Positions 1-12,671 of a DNA stretch of 64,000 nt are shown piece after piece. This stretch comes from Punica granatum. Taxonomy: Eukaryota > Streptophyta > Magnoliopsida > Myrtales > Lythraceae. Every line of letters starts with the position of its first letter. Within the stretch, counting starts at the first letter, position 1. A program made the position numbers and the translations under genes. Under the pieces are notes generated by a model. That model did not search any database and was not told the origin of the DNA. It was given only the letters and a program-made list of their open reading frames with translations. Location: NCBI RefSeq assembly GCF_007655135.1, contig NC_045131.1, positions 1,240,001 through 1,304,000 on the forward strand, read 5' to 3'.

Positions 1-2020
1 TCTGCTCTTCCAGTGGGCCTAGGCTTGGGCCTGCTTCCATTGGGCCACGGCTTCCCGTTTCTTAGGCCCGTGATCTTCTTGACATTGCTCTAAACTTTAT
101 CCAGGAACATCCAATGGTAGGACGATGTCCAGATAACTTTACGTCCTTGGATAATTTTAAAAAAGGAAAGGAAAAAAAAAATACCGGTGCCCCAAGAAGA
201 ACAACTCCACGTGGGAAGGTCGACCAATAATATATCCTAGAACGGAGAAAAGGGGGAGCGACTCTTCCCAATAGCAGGGTCTCATGGGTTAAGATTCCAT
301 GAATGCATGCTTTCAAATGAGTTGTATGATATGGGCCTGGGCGAGCCCATTCTCAAATGTACTTTTGTTTGCGGGTTTCGCTCGTAAAAAACAAGCCTAC
401 CCTCTTTATGAGGACGTATCTTAGTCTGGACATCGTGGAAATGACCGGGCGTTCGGGTTGTATTGTTTAATAATCTCGACCCCATCCTTGCCGGCCTGGA
501 ATGGCTTTCCGTCCGCTGGGTGTGGAGAGACATAGAGAGACAGTGAGAGAGGGGGTGAGCAGTGGAGGAGAAGAGAGAGAGAGCAATGAGAAGAGGTGGA
601 GGGATAGACATGGACGAGATATATCTTCAAGCATCGTGTGCCCCGTTTGCTGAATGTAGTTGTCGTGACAAAGAGGCCAAAACGCAGAGAGAGAGAGAGA
701 GAGAGAGGGGAAATGTGAAGGCTAGGCTAGCCTTTGTCTATGTAAGCAAAGACAGCTAACATGTTATTGTATATGTGATTGTGGACAACTCTCTAATAGC
801 ATATATATTACTTTGTCAAAGTAACATGTACTCTCTTTTGTGAAGGTACTTTGACAAAGTAACGTATACTACCTTTTGTGAACCTTCGAGAAGTTATTAA
901 TGAATTTATTTTTGTAATTCCATGTTATTTGCTAAGTTGGAGTTAATATGATAGCCATGCATAGATCTTTAAGTGAGAAGAGAATGAAGGACCTAACCGA
1001 TGTAACGTTTGTCCAATATAATGGCCAGTATCACCCGCCAAATAAAGGAGATCTTAAGTCATATTTCATCTAAAACTTCAAATCTAAGCGACATACACTC
1101 AAGGATTAATTTGATGTTGTATTTGATCAAAGTGATATAACAATGACCTCTCATATAACGGCGTCAACACCTACAGTTAAGAAAATGCCTTGGAGGACCT
1201 CAATGATGTGACAAAGGATCAGCTTGATGTAACTAGAGGACTTACATGATGCAATTTTCTTTAGTGGGGGACCTTACTGATATAACAAGGACTAGCTTGG
1301 GGCAATTTTTTTCACTGAGGGACCTAAATGACGTAATAAGGACTGATGCAAAAAAATAAGTCAAGGATTCCGTAACCTTTGTTAATCAGTGACTAAATTG
1401 CCCATTAACTCTTTTTTAACAATCCCCGTCACTATTGTCCAATCATTGTTTGCCCCCCACACTCACTATTCCTCCAGGGGCACTCCTGTCTTCTTCGCTC
1501 AGATATTATCATTATATGCTCCCTCTCTCTCTCTCTCACACACACACTCTCTCTCTCTGTCTATCTATATATATGTAGACAACAGCTGTGATTTCTCAAG
1601 AACCAGCTCTATTTCGCACCCACCGAAATTTGTATCGTAAAATCGGTCTTTCTAATTCGCGGATTGCATCGATCACCATGTATGATTCGTCGTGATCCCT
1701 CAGCAGCCTGCTGCAGGCTGGTCTCGGTTACTCCGGTCTATTAATCGAAGGCGAAAAAAAAAATTAAGGGGGGGAAATATTCTACACAAACAATCACAAG
1801 AGTGGAGTTGATTGGGAGTGATCATACTTAAATTCGACATGGGGACCCGACGACTCACTCCTTGTTGGTTTCAGACTCTGTCTCTGTCTCTTTGCATTTT
1901 TTAATTGACGTTATAATAAGTCCATCCATCCATCCATCCAGGTAAAAGAATTTTCCAAATATTGGACATGAGAAGCTGCAACATCCGACCATGAATTAAA
2001 CCGTAAATGCAACACTGATA
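1..2020. other. Intergenic region, no gene seen
   Basis: No exon with recognisable protein similarity is visible. The stretch has a GA/CT-rich patch near 570-705 and a (CT)n/(TA)n microsatellite near 1521-1575. A tandem pair of about 38 bp, each with a small TTTG(T/A)CAAAG palindrome, lies near 809-888. Three loosely repeated units of about 55-60 bp, sharing a 'GGGACCT...TGA(T/C)(G/A)TAA(C/T)AAGGA' pattern, lie near 1190-1350 and look like decayed transposon DNA. Confidence 0.6.
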
Positions 2021-2407
2021 CTATAACACTACACTTGACACGGTGTTGTCGTTGTTGGAAGAATCAGAGCCATAGAGCTGAATCAGCCTCTGGAGGACGA
2101 CCACCTGGGCCCTCAGTCGGAGGATGTAGTCCGCCGTTTCCTGGAACAGCCTGTCCGTGGCCGGGGCCGCCGCCACCACCTCCTCATCCCCTCCGCTGTT
2201 GTTCCCTCTCCCCGGGATTAGACTCCTGAGGGACTCCAACTTCTCTGAGACCTCCGATGGAGAGCTCCTCACCCTCCTCCTCCCCCCCTGTCCGTTCCTC
2301 CTTCGCGACGATTTCGACGCCAATGCAGAGCCCCTCCTCGTCCTTGTCTTCCTCGTCGACATGGAGAAAGCCGAGAAACCTCTTGAGCTCTTCGCCGACG
2401 AACTCAT
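2021..2407 (-). CDS. Atypical (non-DNA-binding) bHLH protein, UPBEAT1/IBH1-like
   Basis: This 128-residue intronless gene encodes a short helix-loop-helix protein. Residues 20-48 are very rich in Arg and Lys. Helix 1 is about 51-65 (SEVSEKLESLRSLIPG), the loop is long and acidic/Ala-rich (66-84), and helix 2 is about 85-112, starting with the DRLFQETADYILRLRAQV signature of the UPB1/IBH1 type. The basic region lacks the His-Glu-Arg pattern used to read E-boxes. Known family members act in the nucleus by dimerising with other bHLH proteins and changing their activity, controlling cell elongation or root growth; that role is inferred here. The start is preceded by GCCACC on the minus strand, a good initiation context. 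A related possibility is a PAR1/SAC51-type HLH protein. The family is fairly sure; orthology to UPB1 is not. Confidence 0.72.
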   Translation of the reverse strand: MSSSAKSSRGFSAFSMSTRKTRTRRGSALASKSSRRRNGQGGRRRVRSSPSEVSEKLESLRSLIPGRGNNSGGDEEVVAAAPATDRLFQETADYILRLRAQVVVLQRLIQLYGSDSSNNDNTVSSVVL

Positions 2408-4334
2408 GGTGGCGTGGCGTTGTCAGAGAGAGAGAGAGACAGAGACAGAGAGAGGAGAATCGGGTGAAGCTGAAGGGGAGGAGGACGACGCGGGTGTTTA
2501 TGTAAACGGGGGCTTTGGATAATGCCACTAGAGTTTCAGGTTAATTTCGGAAATGCCACTACGGCCACCCCTCTCTCCCGTTTTCCTTTGCCATTCACCT
2601 ATCTTGGCAGCTTCTAGCTCAGCATCATTAATTTTTAATTTTCTATTTCCCATTTTTTCTCAAATTACTAATGATGAAATAATATATATACTTTTTTTTC
2701 AAGAAAGAAAGCTAATCCAGCAACATACATTTTCATTTAAAAATCAAGAGAGGTCAGATTTTTTTTTTTCGATTACAAGAGAGATCAGATTTGGTTATCT
2801 CATAGTGAAACTATATATATATTTCTTTTTATTGAAATTTTTATTTTCCTATATTAAATTGAACTCGTAGCGTAATTTCCTTTGTATCCGAAAAGAATGT
2901 ATACACTCTCACTTCTCAAGGCACATGCTAATCCTATATATTCTAAATAAATTACCGGATACACACTGAGATTGGAAAAAATAATTAAATTAACAATTAG
3001 CATTTTATAATTACATTTTTCCAATAATTATATTCTCCTGAACTGATATAAAAGTGATACCCATTATCATTGTCGAACCATATATATCTGTATACGCCAT
3101 AACTTCTAACTGTCAAGAACTATAAATTATGTATCGAACTATACACACACATGTTTCTTTGCATAAAAAGGGGGGAAAGAAAGAAATATGGACTTGATGT
3201 GAATATTGCTTGAAATGTGTAGTAATGGATGTACATTACTAAAGAAAAAGGGGAAGAAATAAAAAGAAGAAGAAGAAGAAGAAGAAGAGCCACATTTTTT
3301 TTCAGCATATGACGTTCCACAAATCTCATCATATGCTTCTGCAAAAATCACTCGTTTTGGTCAACTACTTAAAAAAAAAAGAAAAAGAAAACACAATCCC
3401 ATCAATATTAACGGTTTATATATATAACAATGATAACAGATATATATATATATATATATATATATATCTTCTGGCAATTGTATTTTGCCCATGCCCATCA
3501 TTCGAATATAATATATATGAACAATGTTTTTCTTATTTTCGTGAATTAGAAATAATTAAAATTTGAGAGAGCTAGCTAGTCGGGAGGATCTAATGTTTGA
3601 TTGGCCACCATGAAAATAATACCGAACCTCGCGACAGTTCAGCGTGAATATATACATAAGGCAATACATATCATGAAAAATCATTGTGTATATACACACA
3701 TATTTATGTGCACTCTTGATTATTTTCCCCATGAATTCAATATTATTACTTTTTTCCAAAATAAATTTATTAATGTTATGAGATATTTTGCAATGAATGA
3801 AGCAATAATAATGTGATGTTGGTAAAACTAGAAAAACATATTCAAAGAATTAATTTCCTCAACTGGGTCAAAGAGTTGCTTGAATTTTTGTCTCATGGAC
3901 AATCCTCGACTTGGGTTACCAGATTTGTTTTCGGTTCTTTTACGCTCCTCCATAAATAATATATGTGTATATGTATATGTATATTTACATGTGCGTCTTG
4001 AATACTTCCACATATCTTGGCGAATTTTCTTCCAGTAAATTAATTATGATTGTATATGAGTCCAAGAAATATCTCTTTCGGGATTAAAAGCAAATTAAGA
4101 GGAGATGACCCCCACAAATTTATTGGTCCAGATCATTTAACCTAGCCATGTTAGTGGGGCCACTGAATATGAATCATCGGTCCCATCTCATATCGCAGCG
4201 AGGACCAATGTATGTCCACAGAGATATTATTCGTACACACAATCCATTGTTTCTGCACAGTTATATATGATCACCTGAAAAAGTTGATCCAACTGCCCGG
4301 GCAAAAAGGAAATTCATACTACCTCCTCACCGGT

Positions 4335-4376
<42 letters not shown>
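4335..4376. repeat. (GATA)n microsatellite
   Basis: About ten uninterrupted copies of the tetramer GATA. This is a simple sequence repeat in non-coding DNA with no other evident function. Confidence 0.95.
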
Positions 4377-5204
4377 ACGCGATTACCCAAGTTAACTATA
4401 AGAATTAGTTGGCAAAGAACCCGAAAGAGTACATACTTCAATTTTAATACTATCTAGAAGAGATTATTATTTCGAAGTTGGGAATAAGCGGGAAGAAGAG
4501 AAATTGAACATGAAGTGCAGTGCAGTTCAGTGCAGTGCGCAGGGATCCAAATTAAAGGGATGTGGTGTGCTGTGCAATTGTTGGGCACTGGCCGAAAAGA
4601 AAAGCCTGCATATCTGTAATGGCCACATGTCTACTACTAGTACGAGTGTCTTCTTCTTTTTCCCTCTCTCTCTCTTTTCTTTTTCCCTTTTTGAATCTCA
4701 GATTCATCGATCGGTGAATTCCCATTTTATCCCCCAAATTTCGAAAATTGTTCTGAAAGAAGAGAAAAGGGAAATTGTTCCTCAATCATTCATGGGCGCA
4801 TTTCACGCCATTGATAAGCTGGATCTGATCATATATGTGTGTGTGCTCGTGTGCTGTGCAAGACAGATATATAGAACCCTGTCCGTGTTCCGTAAGTTAT
4901 ACTCCCCAAACAATACGATATTCATGGCAAGACATGCACTCTTAATTAGTTTCGTGCTGTAATACGAACTCGTAGTAGGGTGTTCTTTGTAGCATCGCCA
5001 AATATATGTAACAAGAACCAGCTAGCTCTATGAATTTCGATGTTTTTTTTAATAATAATAAAAAAGAACTGATCAGGGTGCATGATATATACATATAATG
5101 AAATGCATAGATCTTGGACTAGAATAGTATATTAAATAAATTAGCAAACAAGATCGAGAGTATTGCAAGGCCCATGCCGCTTAGCTAATAGTATTTTTCA
5201 CCTC

Positions 5205-5237
5205 CCCTTCCCTTCCCTTCCCTTCCCTTCCCTTCCC
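5205..5237. repeat. (TTCCC)n microsatellite
   Basis: Seven near-perfect copies of a pyrimidine pentamer, TTCCC, in non-coding DNA. The all-pyrimidine strand could in principle adopt unusual structure, but nothing else here suggests a function. Confidence 0.9.
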
Positions 5238-6831
5238 GTATATATATACATATAGTAGAGAATCTCATAATATAATACATGTTCAAACAACTTAGCTAGC
5301 ATTAATTCATGCCATGCATGCACGAAGTCAACCTTCCACCAACTGGGTTTCCATGTTTGAGGGATTGATTCATCGCGCATGAGTTCAAATATCTCGTGTT
5401 TATTATGTCATCATAATACTCAGAATTAGATTAGAATCTTGGAGATTATTAACCGAACTGTAACTGTAAAGATTAGTGGCTGGTAGAAATTGATGTATCG
5501 ACCCACCATCGGCTGTATCTGTGAAGTGATTATGAAATGCTGATTATAACTAGCTAGAGAGAGAAGAGGCAAACCATATACGTACTTAGTACTTGCATAC
5601 TCCGGATACATAATGCCGTTGATTTAATAATGTGACTCGAGACAGCAAAGCAGGATTAGGTTAAGTTAAAGGGGCATGCGATCCAAGAAAAGGGGTTACT
5701 ATATAGAATGTTCAGTTGGATAATCCAAATCATTAAAAAGAAGAGACAAGACAGATAATATTGGGTTTCAGAAGGGCTTTTCAGTAAATGGGAGGGGCAT
5801 GAGAGAGAAAGGTATTGTTGGGCAATGGGTGGGATTCGGCTTGCCAAAAGGGTCCATGTGAAGGTGAGATATGGGCCAGCACAGCCCTCAGTGGAAGTGA
5901 AAGAGTGTGAAAGAGAGAGCACATGGGAGAAGAGAGCACATGCAATTCGAATAGAAAGAGATTCCGATGATAGTTAGAATATAGCGGTCCGTCGGAGATC
6001 ACATGAACATACATATACATTCGGTTCATCATCTGCTATAAGGACGGTTTCTGAATGACGTTGCCGCGAGTTCTTTTGTTGCATGTCTGTACGTATACGG
6101 CCGAGAGCGAGGCTGGCCGGTGGAAGGTGTGTCCTGAGGCGGTCGGGGAGTGGGACCCGCTCGAGATTTGAACCTTTTTTTTTTTTTGGGTGGGTTTTTT
6201 TAGGGTTTTTGGAGGGGTAGCAAATGTGATGTTGAGGGAGGGAGGGAGGAGAGGGGGTGCATGTGACAATGAAGGAAGGGACAGAGAAGCAGCACGAAAT
6301 GTACCGCATGTTCAGCACATTCCCTGCACTGCATGGTACTGATCTCATGGCAGCTCCTTTTGCTCCCCTCTCCCATCTCAGTTAATTATATATTAACCCT
6401 CTTCTTTTCTTTTCTTCTTCTTCTTCTTCTTTTCAAATATTATATCTCAATATATATAGTCCTAAATTTGATTTGTTTGATTTGGCACACATGGCTACAC
6501 TTGACATCCAAGCTATCCTAATCCGGCATGAGTGCCATGTGTCAAAAGGGCATGTGTGCTTGCATTACCATAGGATACATTATCATTATAAACAATTATT
6601 GTATATAACAATACATTATGTAGCCATACACATAATAACCCGAGAATGATATTTTCCGTATCATTTTATTTTTCCTCCTTTTTCTCTCTTATTAAGTTCA
6701 TTTGTCTTCTCTCTCTCTCTCTCTCTCTCTCACACGCACACACATATGTATAAGTAAAATTAGTAGGAGTTCGAAAAGATCATGGACGCACCGCACCCTC
6801 TTTGTTTTCTTTTCTTGTCGGTGGAAGTAAT

Positions 6832-7613
6832 CATGGTTGTTAGAATCGTGATTCGAATCGTAGAATCTTACGATTCTACGATTCAATGGGTGGTTACCGA
6901 TTCCGATTCTATGGCATGAATCGGAAAGGTAGAATCGTGACTAAATCGCGATTCAAATCGCATAATCGAAGAATCAGACCGATTCTACGATTCTAGTTTC
7001 AACCCAAAGTCATATGCCCCCTCCCTCTCCCCCTCATCTCTCTTATTGTGATACAGTATTGCTCATCGGTTCTCTTATTTTATGAAAAGTTTAAAACTTG
7101 TCTCCTGACTGTAAGTGGTAGGGACTTGGAAAGTTTCTGGAACTGCTTCGAATTGAGTTCCAACCAATTCCTGATTGTCGTATGGTTTGAGATGATTTAG
7201 GCTGAAATTTTTTCGACTTTTTTAGATGCAAAGATGATTCCAAGAAGGAATAGACCGAGAAGAAGTTAGGGAGAAAAAACAATTTCGCCTATAAGATCCG
7301 TGACCACGGTACTATATCAATTTTCATTTGAGGTTTATCACCGAAAAAAAAAATTTCATTTGAGGTTGTTATAGTGGGAGCGCTCTCTTGTGAAGACTAA
7401 GCACCATTTGATTTTGACGAACGAAATCGAAAGCAACAAGATTTATCATTTGATGTTTACTTCTACTATTTATGACATGCGATTTGGTATGTGTATATAT
7501 ATATGCTGTTTTTTTAACTATAGGTAGAATCTTACAATTCACGATTCGATTCTACGATTCATGATTCTACGACCCTCGACCGATTTTAGGTAAAATCGCG
7601 ATTTTGACAACCT
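6832..7613. mobile_element. Mutator-like MITE with perfect 10-bp target duplication
   Basis: A 782-bp element bounded by related inverted ends: the left end reads GGTTGTTAGAATCGTGATT and the inverted right end GGTTGTCAAAATCGCGATT. It is flanked on both sides by the identical 10 bases TGGAAGTAAT (6822-6831 and 7614-7623). A 9-11-bp target duplication is characteristic of Mutator-like elements. The subterminal regions are full of short GATTC/GAATC palindromes around TACGATTCTACGATTC. There is no transposase ORF, so it is non-autonomous. Its right-end sequence recurs near 40.9 and 44.3 kb, so it belongs to a family with several copies in this window. Confidence 0.85.
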
Positions 7614-7623
7614 TGGAAGTAAT

Positions 7624-9290
7624 AAATAAACATATATGGGAAAAAAGGAGAGTTAATGTTGAAAGGGTGTAGTCATCTCTTTTCCAACGAATTCTGATCT
7701 GACTTTTAAGGAGGGATTAATTAATCTAATCGACTTTGACTATTGACTATATTAAAAAGGTTGGTAATCTGTCGTACTTTCTCGTGGGATAAACATCATC
7801 GTGGATAGCTCCAAGGGCAGAATCCACTTTACTTTCGTGTGTGTATACTCATGAGCAGACATGTGTGATCACTTGATGAATACCGGATTAATTAAATAAA
7901 TTAGAAAACCTGCAACTTAAGTCAATTTTGGTGAACTATATATAAGAGAAGATTAAATGAAGTGGCACGGGATATAAGCATGTACTCGACTCATTAATTC
8001 CGCATTTCATCCATATACATTTCTAATAAATCCTCATTACTTATCGAGCAAATGAACCCGTCACATTTTTCTAAAACTTGAAACATAGTAAACATGGAAT
8101 TATATAAAAACCCACTCGAAGATTAAATTAATAATTGTGATGGAATTTTGAGCAAGTGGTCACGTTATTTTCCCGAATGAAGGGCTCTTTTCTCTCTCTC
8201 TCTCTCTCTTCGGTGGACAAAAGCACAATGGAAAACAAACATAATACGAGAGGCAGAGAGTGACAGGAGATGTGTAATAATGAAGGGGCCAAAGAACATT
8301 AGATTGCTGCCATTTGCACCCAAAAACCAGATGTGATGTAACATCCCTTTTTCCCTCCTCCCTTCTACTTAGCTACCTTCACATATACGATACACATGCG
8401 CACACACATATATTCATATCTATAAGTTTGTGTGTGTGTGTGTGTATTATATTGTGCTGAGCAGCTGAGAGGTGTGTGCTTGATCAGATTAAAGCGTGTA
8501 AGGAGGAGTCCAATTAGGTCATGTCATGGGTGTGTTTTGGGTTATATGAGTCATGTGGAGTTTTCACTTTATTCCTTTTGTTTACCGGTCGGCAGAGAAA
8601 CTGCTTCCCCAATTAAATCAACATGTGTTTTTGACCCCCTTTTGGGTCGGAGGATGTCCCCACCCCCCCTCAATTGTTTTGTCCACATTCCATATTATTA
8701 ATATTATTGTTATTATTTATGTTCACAGTTCAATTTTCGTATCCAAAGATGGACGTACGGTGGAAATCTCGCCGGCTAGCAAGCATGCTCCTCCCGCCCC
8801 AAGTTGACATACAAACGCACCTTTTCCATATGCTTTTTAGGCACGGGGAACAGGACCCACAGTTATCGCAAGCAAAGTTCGTGGGCTGCCGAACTCAAGT
8901 TATTGTGTTTTGGATTTTGTCAAGGGTTTCGAGACATTATTCGCCTATTGCACGAGAACCTTTTTCGCCTCTCTCAACTTGCCATTATTCATATGCTCTC
9001 CAGCTATATTGAGATTCGGATTTGCTTGTCTACAACAGTTGATGACCTCTCTTGAAATTAGCATTTCTATCATTACCCTCCCATCCCATTGACGAAAGTC
9101 TTGTATATAACGGAGGTACCACGTGGTCTGAAAAATAATATTTTTCCGGCGAATATTTTTGGGCTACTTTACTCAGCTTTTGCATCGGCCGCCAAAAAAA
9201 AAAGAAAAAAAAAGAGGCCTCTAATAAGTGCTTTAGTACTGGCGAATAGGCTAAAACCAGCAAAAACGGGGGCCCGAGTCTTGCAATATA
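7624..9290. other. Intergenic region upstream of eS19
   Basis: AT-rich DNA with (CT)n near 8190-8210 and (TG)n near 8428-8446. Reading frames between 8430 and 9060 have no recognisable domain and no splice-flanked exon. Nothing else is seen. Confidence 0.55.
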
Positions 9291-9335
9291 TGCCCAGCCC
9301 AAGTAGAAATGGACTATATAGTGCAGGCAAGCTTA

Positions 9336-9477
9336 GGCCCATTAGCCGAAAATCCAGCAAATGGATTTGGCTGGTAATGGAGGCCCATCCCACTGTCTCC
9401 GCTTCACTCTGAGAAGACACCGAAACCCTAACCGCTGGCACTATATAAACGACTCATTCAGGATCAAGAACCCTAAC
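9336..9477 (+). promoter_or_regulatory. Ribosomal-protein-type promoter: site II motifs, telo-boxes, TATA box
   Basis: Upstream of eS19 lie two GGCCCAT motifs (9336-9342 and 9382-9388, the complement of site II ATGGGCC). An AAACCCTAA telo-box is at 9423-9431, a TATA box (CTATATAAAC) at 9441-9450, and a second AACCCTAAC at 9469-9477. In plants, site II plus telo-box is the known arrangement that couples ribosomal protein genes to cell growth through TCP and telo-box-binding factors. The spacing to the ATG at 9560 suggests transcription starts near 9470-9480. Confidence 0.75.
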
Positions 9478-9559
9478 GAGGAGGGAGATCGCGCGCTGTA
9501 TCGGGAGGCATCGATCGACGGAGAGGTGGTCTCTTTGCTCTTTTGGTGGTGATTCAACA

Positions 9560-11014
9560 ATGGCGACTGCGAGGAATGTGAAGGACGTCTCGCCTCACGA
9601 GTTCGTGAAGGCTTACGCCGCTCATCTCAAGCGGTCCGGCAAGGTACTCTTTCTCAGCCTTTATTACTCGAAGTCGGGCCAGTGGATTGCGCTTGCGTTG
9701 GCTGTAATTGAGGTTTCTGCGCTGTGCTTCCTCTGCTCTTGTGTTGATTGGTCACTTACAATGCTTCGAATAGAATTTCTAATGCTAGCGGCCAGCAGAA
9801 TTCATGTAGTCACGGCTTAGCTGATGCATCCTTCATTCGTCTTGGAAATAGATCACCACAGGTTTGCCAATTATCGGCTCGGCTATTTCACATGATAGGG
9901 TGGATACTTCAAAGGCCATTGATCTAATCGATTAAATCATAAGTTGTAATGATCGCATTTCTCGCTGACATAGTCATTGAGACATTGGTATCTGGTTGTT
10001 CGAGGCAGTCATGAGTTGAAATTTTTTGAAAGCAGCACGTGCCTTTGGGAAATACCATCTGATTGAAGCAGCTTGAATTTCCGTGGAAGAGCTAATCACT
10101 GCCGATGCAACTAATAAAATCCCGATAGTTCTATCATATGTTTGTGCATCTTTTGCTTAATCGAATATGGTACTGCTTGTAATAATTCGTTGAATTTTAT
10201 TTGAGCAGATAGAACTCCCTCCCTGGACTGACATAGTGAAGACGGGTACATTTAAGGAGCTTGCTCCTTATGATCCTGACTGGTACTACATCAGGGCCGG
10301 TAAGTTCAATCTTTGAGGAGTGTAAATTCGTCTCATTGCTACTCAAAAACAAATTTTAATTACAATCTTTATGATTTTTCCAATTCTATTCTGTCACAGC
10401 CTCAATGGCCAGGAAGATATACTTGAGGGGAGGACTTGGTGTGGGTGCTTTCCGTAGAATTTATGGGGGCAGCAAGAGGAATGGAAGTCGCCCACCCCAT
10501 TTCTGCAAGAGCAGTGGATCCATTGCTCGTCACATTCTGCAACAGCTTCAGAACATGAACATCATTGATATTGACCCAAGGGGGTGAGTATGAATATGCT
10601 GCATTCTTTTCTTTCTGGTATTTTTGGTTTAATAGATTCATCAAGCACGTGTGCTACATCTAGATCTCAATGAACATTTGTGATGTTGATGAATTGAATG
10701 TGATTACTGTTATTATGGCGCATAGGATACGAATTACTGAATTCATTCCCTTGTTCCCTCCCTTCTAGTTGATAGTTGGAGGTTTTCGTGATCATTGAAG
10801 GATAGAATCTCAGGATCTTTTTTTGTTTTTTAATCTCAATCCGTTTCTCATACTGGCATATTAATTTCAGGATAGAATCTCAGGATCTTTTTTTGTTTTT
10901 TAATCTCAATCCGTTTCTCATACTGGCATATTAATTTACAGAGGAAGGAAAATCACATCGAGCGGGCAACGCGATCTCGATCAAGTTGCAGGGCGCATTG
11001 TGGTGGCTCTATAA
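9560..11014 (+). CDS. RPS19: 40S ribosomal protein S19 (eS19), cytosolic
   Basis: Four coding exons join in frame: 9560-9643, 10209-10299, 10400-10583 and 10942-11014, giving 143 residues, the usual plant eS19 length. The protein begins [20 protein letters not shown]. It contains the family blocks [68 protein letters not shown] and the C-terminal [21 protein letters not shown]. eS19 sits in the head of the small ribosomal subunit and is needed for pre-40S rRNA maturation in other eukaryotes. The promoter carries growth-linked motifs. Intron 3 is odd: a 70-bp tandem duplication next to exon 4 copies the splice acceptor. Identity is very secure, and all junctions obey GT-AG. Confidence 0.97.
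10801..10941 (+). repeat. 70-bp tandem duplication of the intron 3 acceptor region of eS19
   Basis: Two adjacent, almost identical copies: 10801-10870 ends TTAATTTCAG and 10871-10941 ends TTAATTTACAG. Each carries a T-rich tract and an AG acceptor. The true exon 4 follows the second copy. Using the first acceptor would add 21 codons and then a TAA stop, removing the conserved C-terminus. Confidence 0.93.
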
Positions 11015-12638
11015 ATCAGCGAGAATTTGCTCCAAATATTTGGCCTTTTTCTTTTCGACATGTAGGAAGATATGTAGTCGATGAGCAAATTTTGTTCCAC
11101 CTAGTGTTTCTGGACAATGTCTATTGCGCTTCGGGTTTTGTCTGTTCTTCTATAGTAGTTTATTTGAACTATTACTTTGTAGGAGTCCTGCATAATTAAG
11201 GTGATCTTTTCAAAGGTTGGGGAGCGCATGTTGGACTATATATTAACGCACTTTGTTCACGTCTTAAATATGCAAATTTGCTTCAAACAATCTGACTGGT
11301 AAAGACTACGGTAAATTACAGCATCTGAAAATATAAGCGGGAGGGCCATCTTATCCTATCCTGTCCTATCCTATCCTAGTTGACTGAAATCCAAACAATG
11401 TGCCTGGTTATTAACTTATTGCTCGATATTGGAGGGCACGGGGAGGTTGACTCGTGTCATAAGCCTCTCACAGTGTTGAGTTTGTACTATGAAGCTACGA
11501 TAGAGAGAGTGGGGAATTCACTTTCCTCAAATTTGTTGTTCGATTGTAGTTTGACCAAAAGTATTTTCTTGTTGACCGAAGTTTATTTTATTTCCAAAAA
11601 CCGTAAAGTGCTAAAATCATATTCCTGAAAAAGTGTTTTTATTGAAATAAACGGAGCCCAAGTTTGTTTCAGTTTGAATTTGGAAGAATTTTCTATGACG
11701 CGATGCAGGAGGCATAGACCCATTGGGCAATGGCTGTGCCTCGATGGTAATTTGAGCCGAGAGGGAATGAAAGATGCCTCGATTCCCAAGTACGTGATCC
11801 CATTTTGTTTGCCAATGCTGGAAGAACCGGATCAAATCACTTGATTTTCGGGAGCTAGAGAAACTGTACAGGTAGAGTCCGATGATCGCTAATGCTGGAA
11901 AAACCTCAATGGGTAAAACCCGACCAAGTCACTTGCTTTGAAGAGTTAGAGAAACAGTATAGTTAAAGTCCAGTGATCCCATTTGTTTGCCAATGCTGGA
12001 AGAACCTCTACAGGTAAACCCTCCAAATCACTTGCTTTCCAGAGAAACTGTATAGGTAGAGTCCGATGATCGCCAATGCTGGAAAAACCTCAATGGGTAA
12101 AACCCGACCAAGTCACTTGCTTTCAGGAGTTAGAGAAACAATATAGTTAAAGTCCAATGATCGCCAATGCTGGAAAAACCTGTACAAGTAAAACCCAACC
12201 AAGTCACTTGCTTTCGGGAGCTAGAGAAACTGTATAGTTAAAGTCCAATGCTCGAGATTCATTAATTGATTGATTCAGTCGTAGTTGCGGAGCAGAAGAA
12301 TATCATATCACACCAGTTTATCAGTGAGATGGTCAGTACTGGTTTTGGCAAGGGATGCTGCAGGGGCCTAACGGATGCCTAATTCAGTCGTTAATCCCAT
12401 CCTATTCTCGGGATCAACGGTGTCAGGCTAAAAGGTCATTCAAATGAACGATCCAACGGCTGAGAGAGGATCCTGCCCCGTGAACTAGCCGTTACAAAGA
12501 GCGTCCGGAGCTCAACGTTCCTCTTCTTCCGCCCCTCTCTCTCTCTCTCTCTTCTTCTTCTTCTTCTTCTTCTTCTTCAACAATTATGCCTTGCCCCCTC
12601 TCATCGCATTAATTGCTGAAATCCTATAGACATCAAAG

Positions 12639-12671
<33 letters not shown>

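Larger units (their letters stand above)
2408..6831. other. Intergenic region with microsatellites, no gene seen
   Basis: AT-rich DNA upstream of the bHLH gene, presumably including its promoter. No convincing exon is seen on either strand. It carries simple repeats: (GAA)n near 3265-3290, (TA)n at about 3440-3468, (GATA)n at about 4335-4376, a seven-unit TTCCC run at about 5205-5237, and (CT)n near 6708-6730. Many short ORFs here consist of these low-complexity tracts. Confidence 0.6.

Noticed and set aside
2035..2522. Plus-strand Pro/Ser-rich open frames opposite the bHLH gene
   Set aside because: They are antisense shadows of a GC-rich coding exon; the minus strand encodes a recognisable HLH domain.
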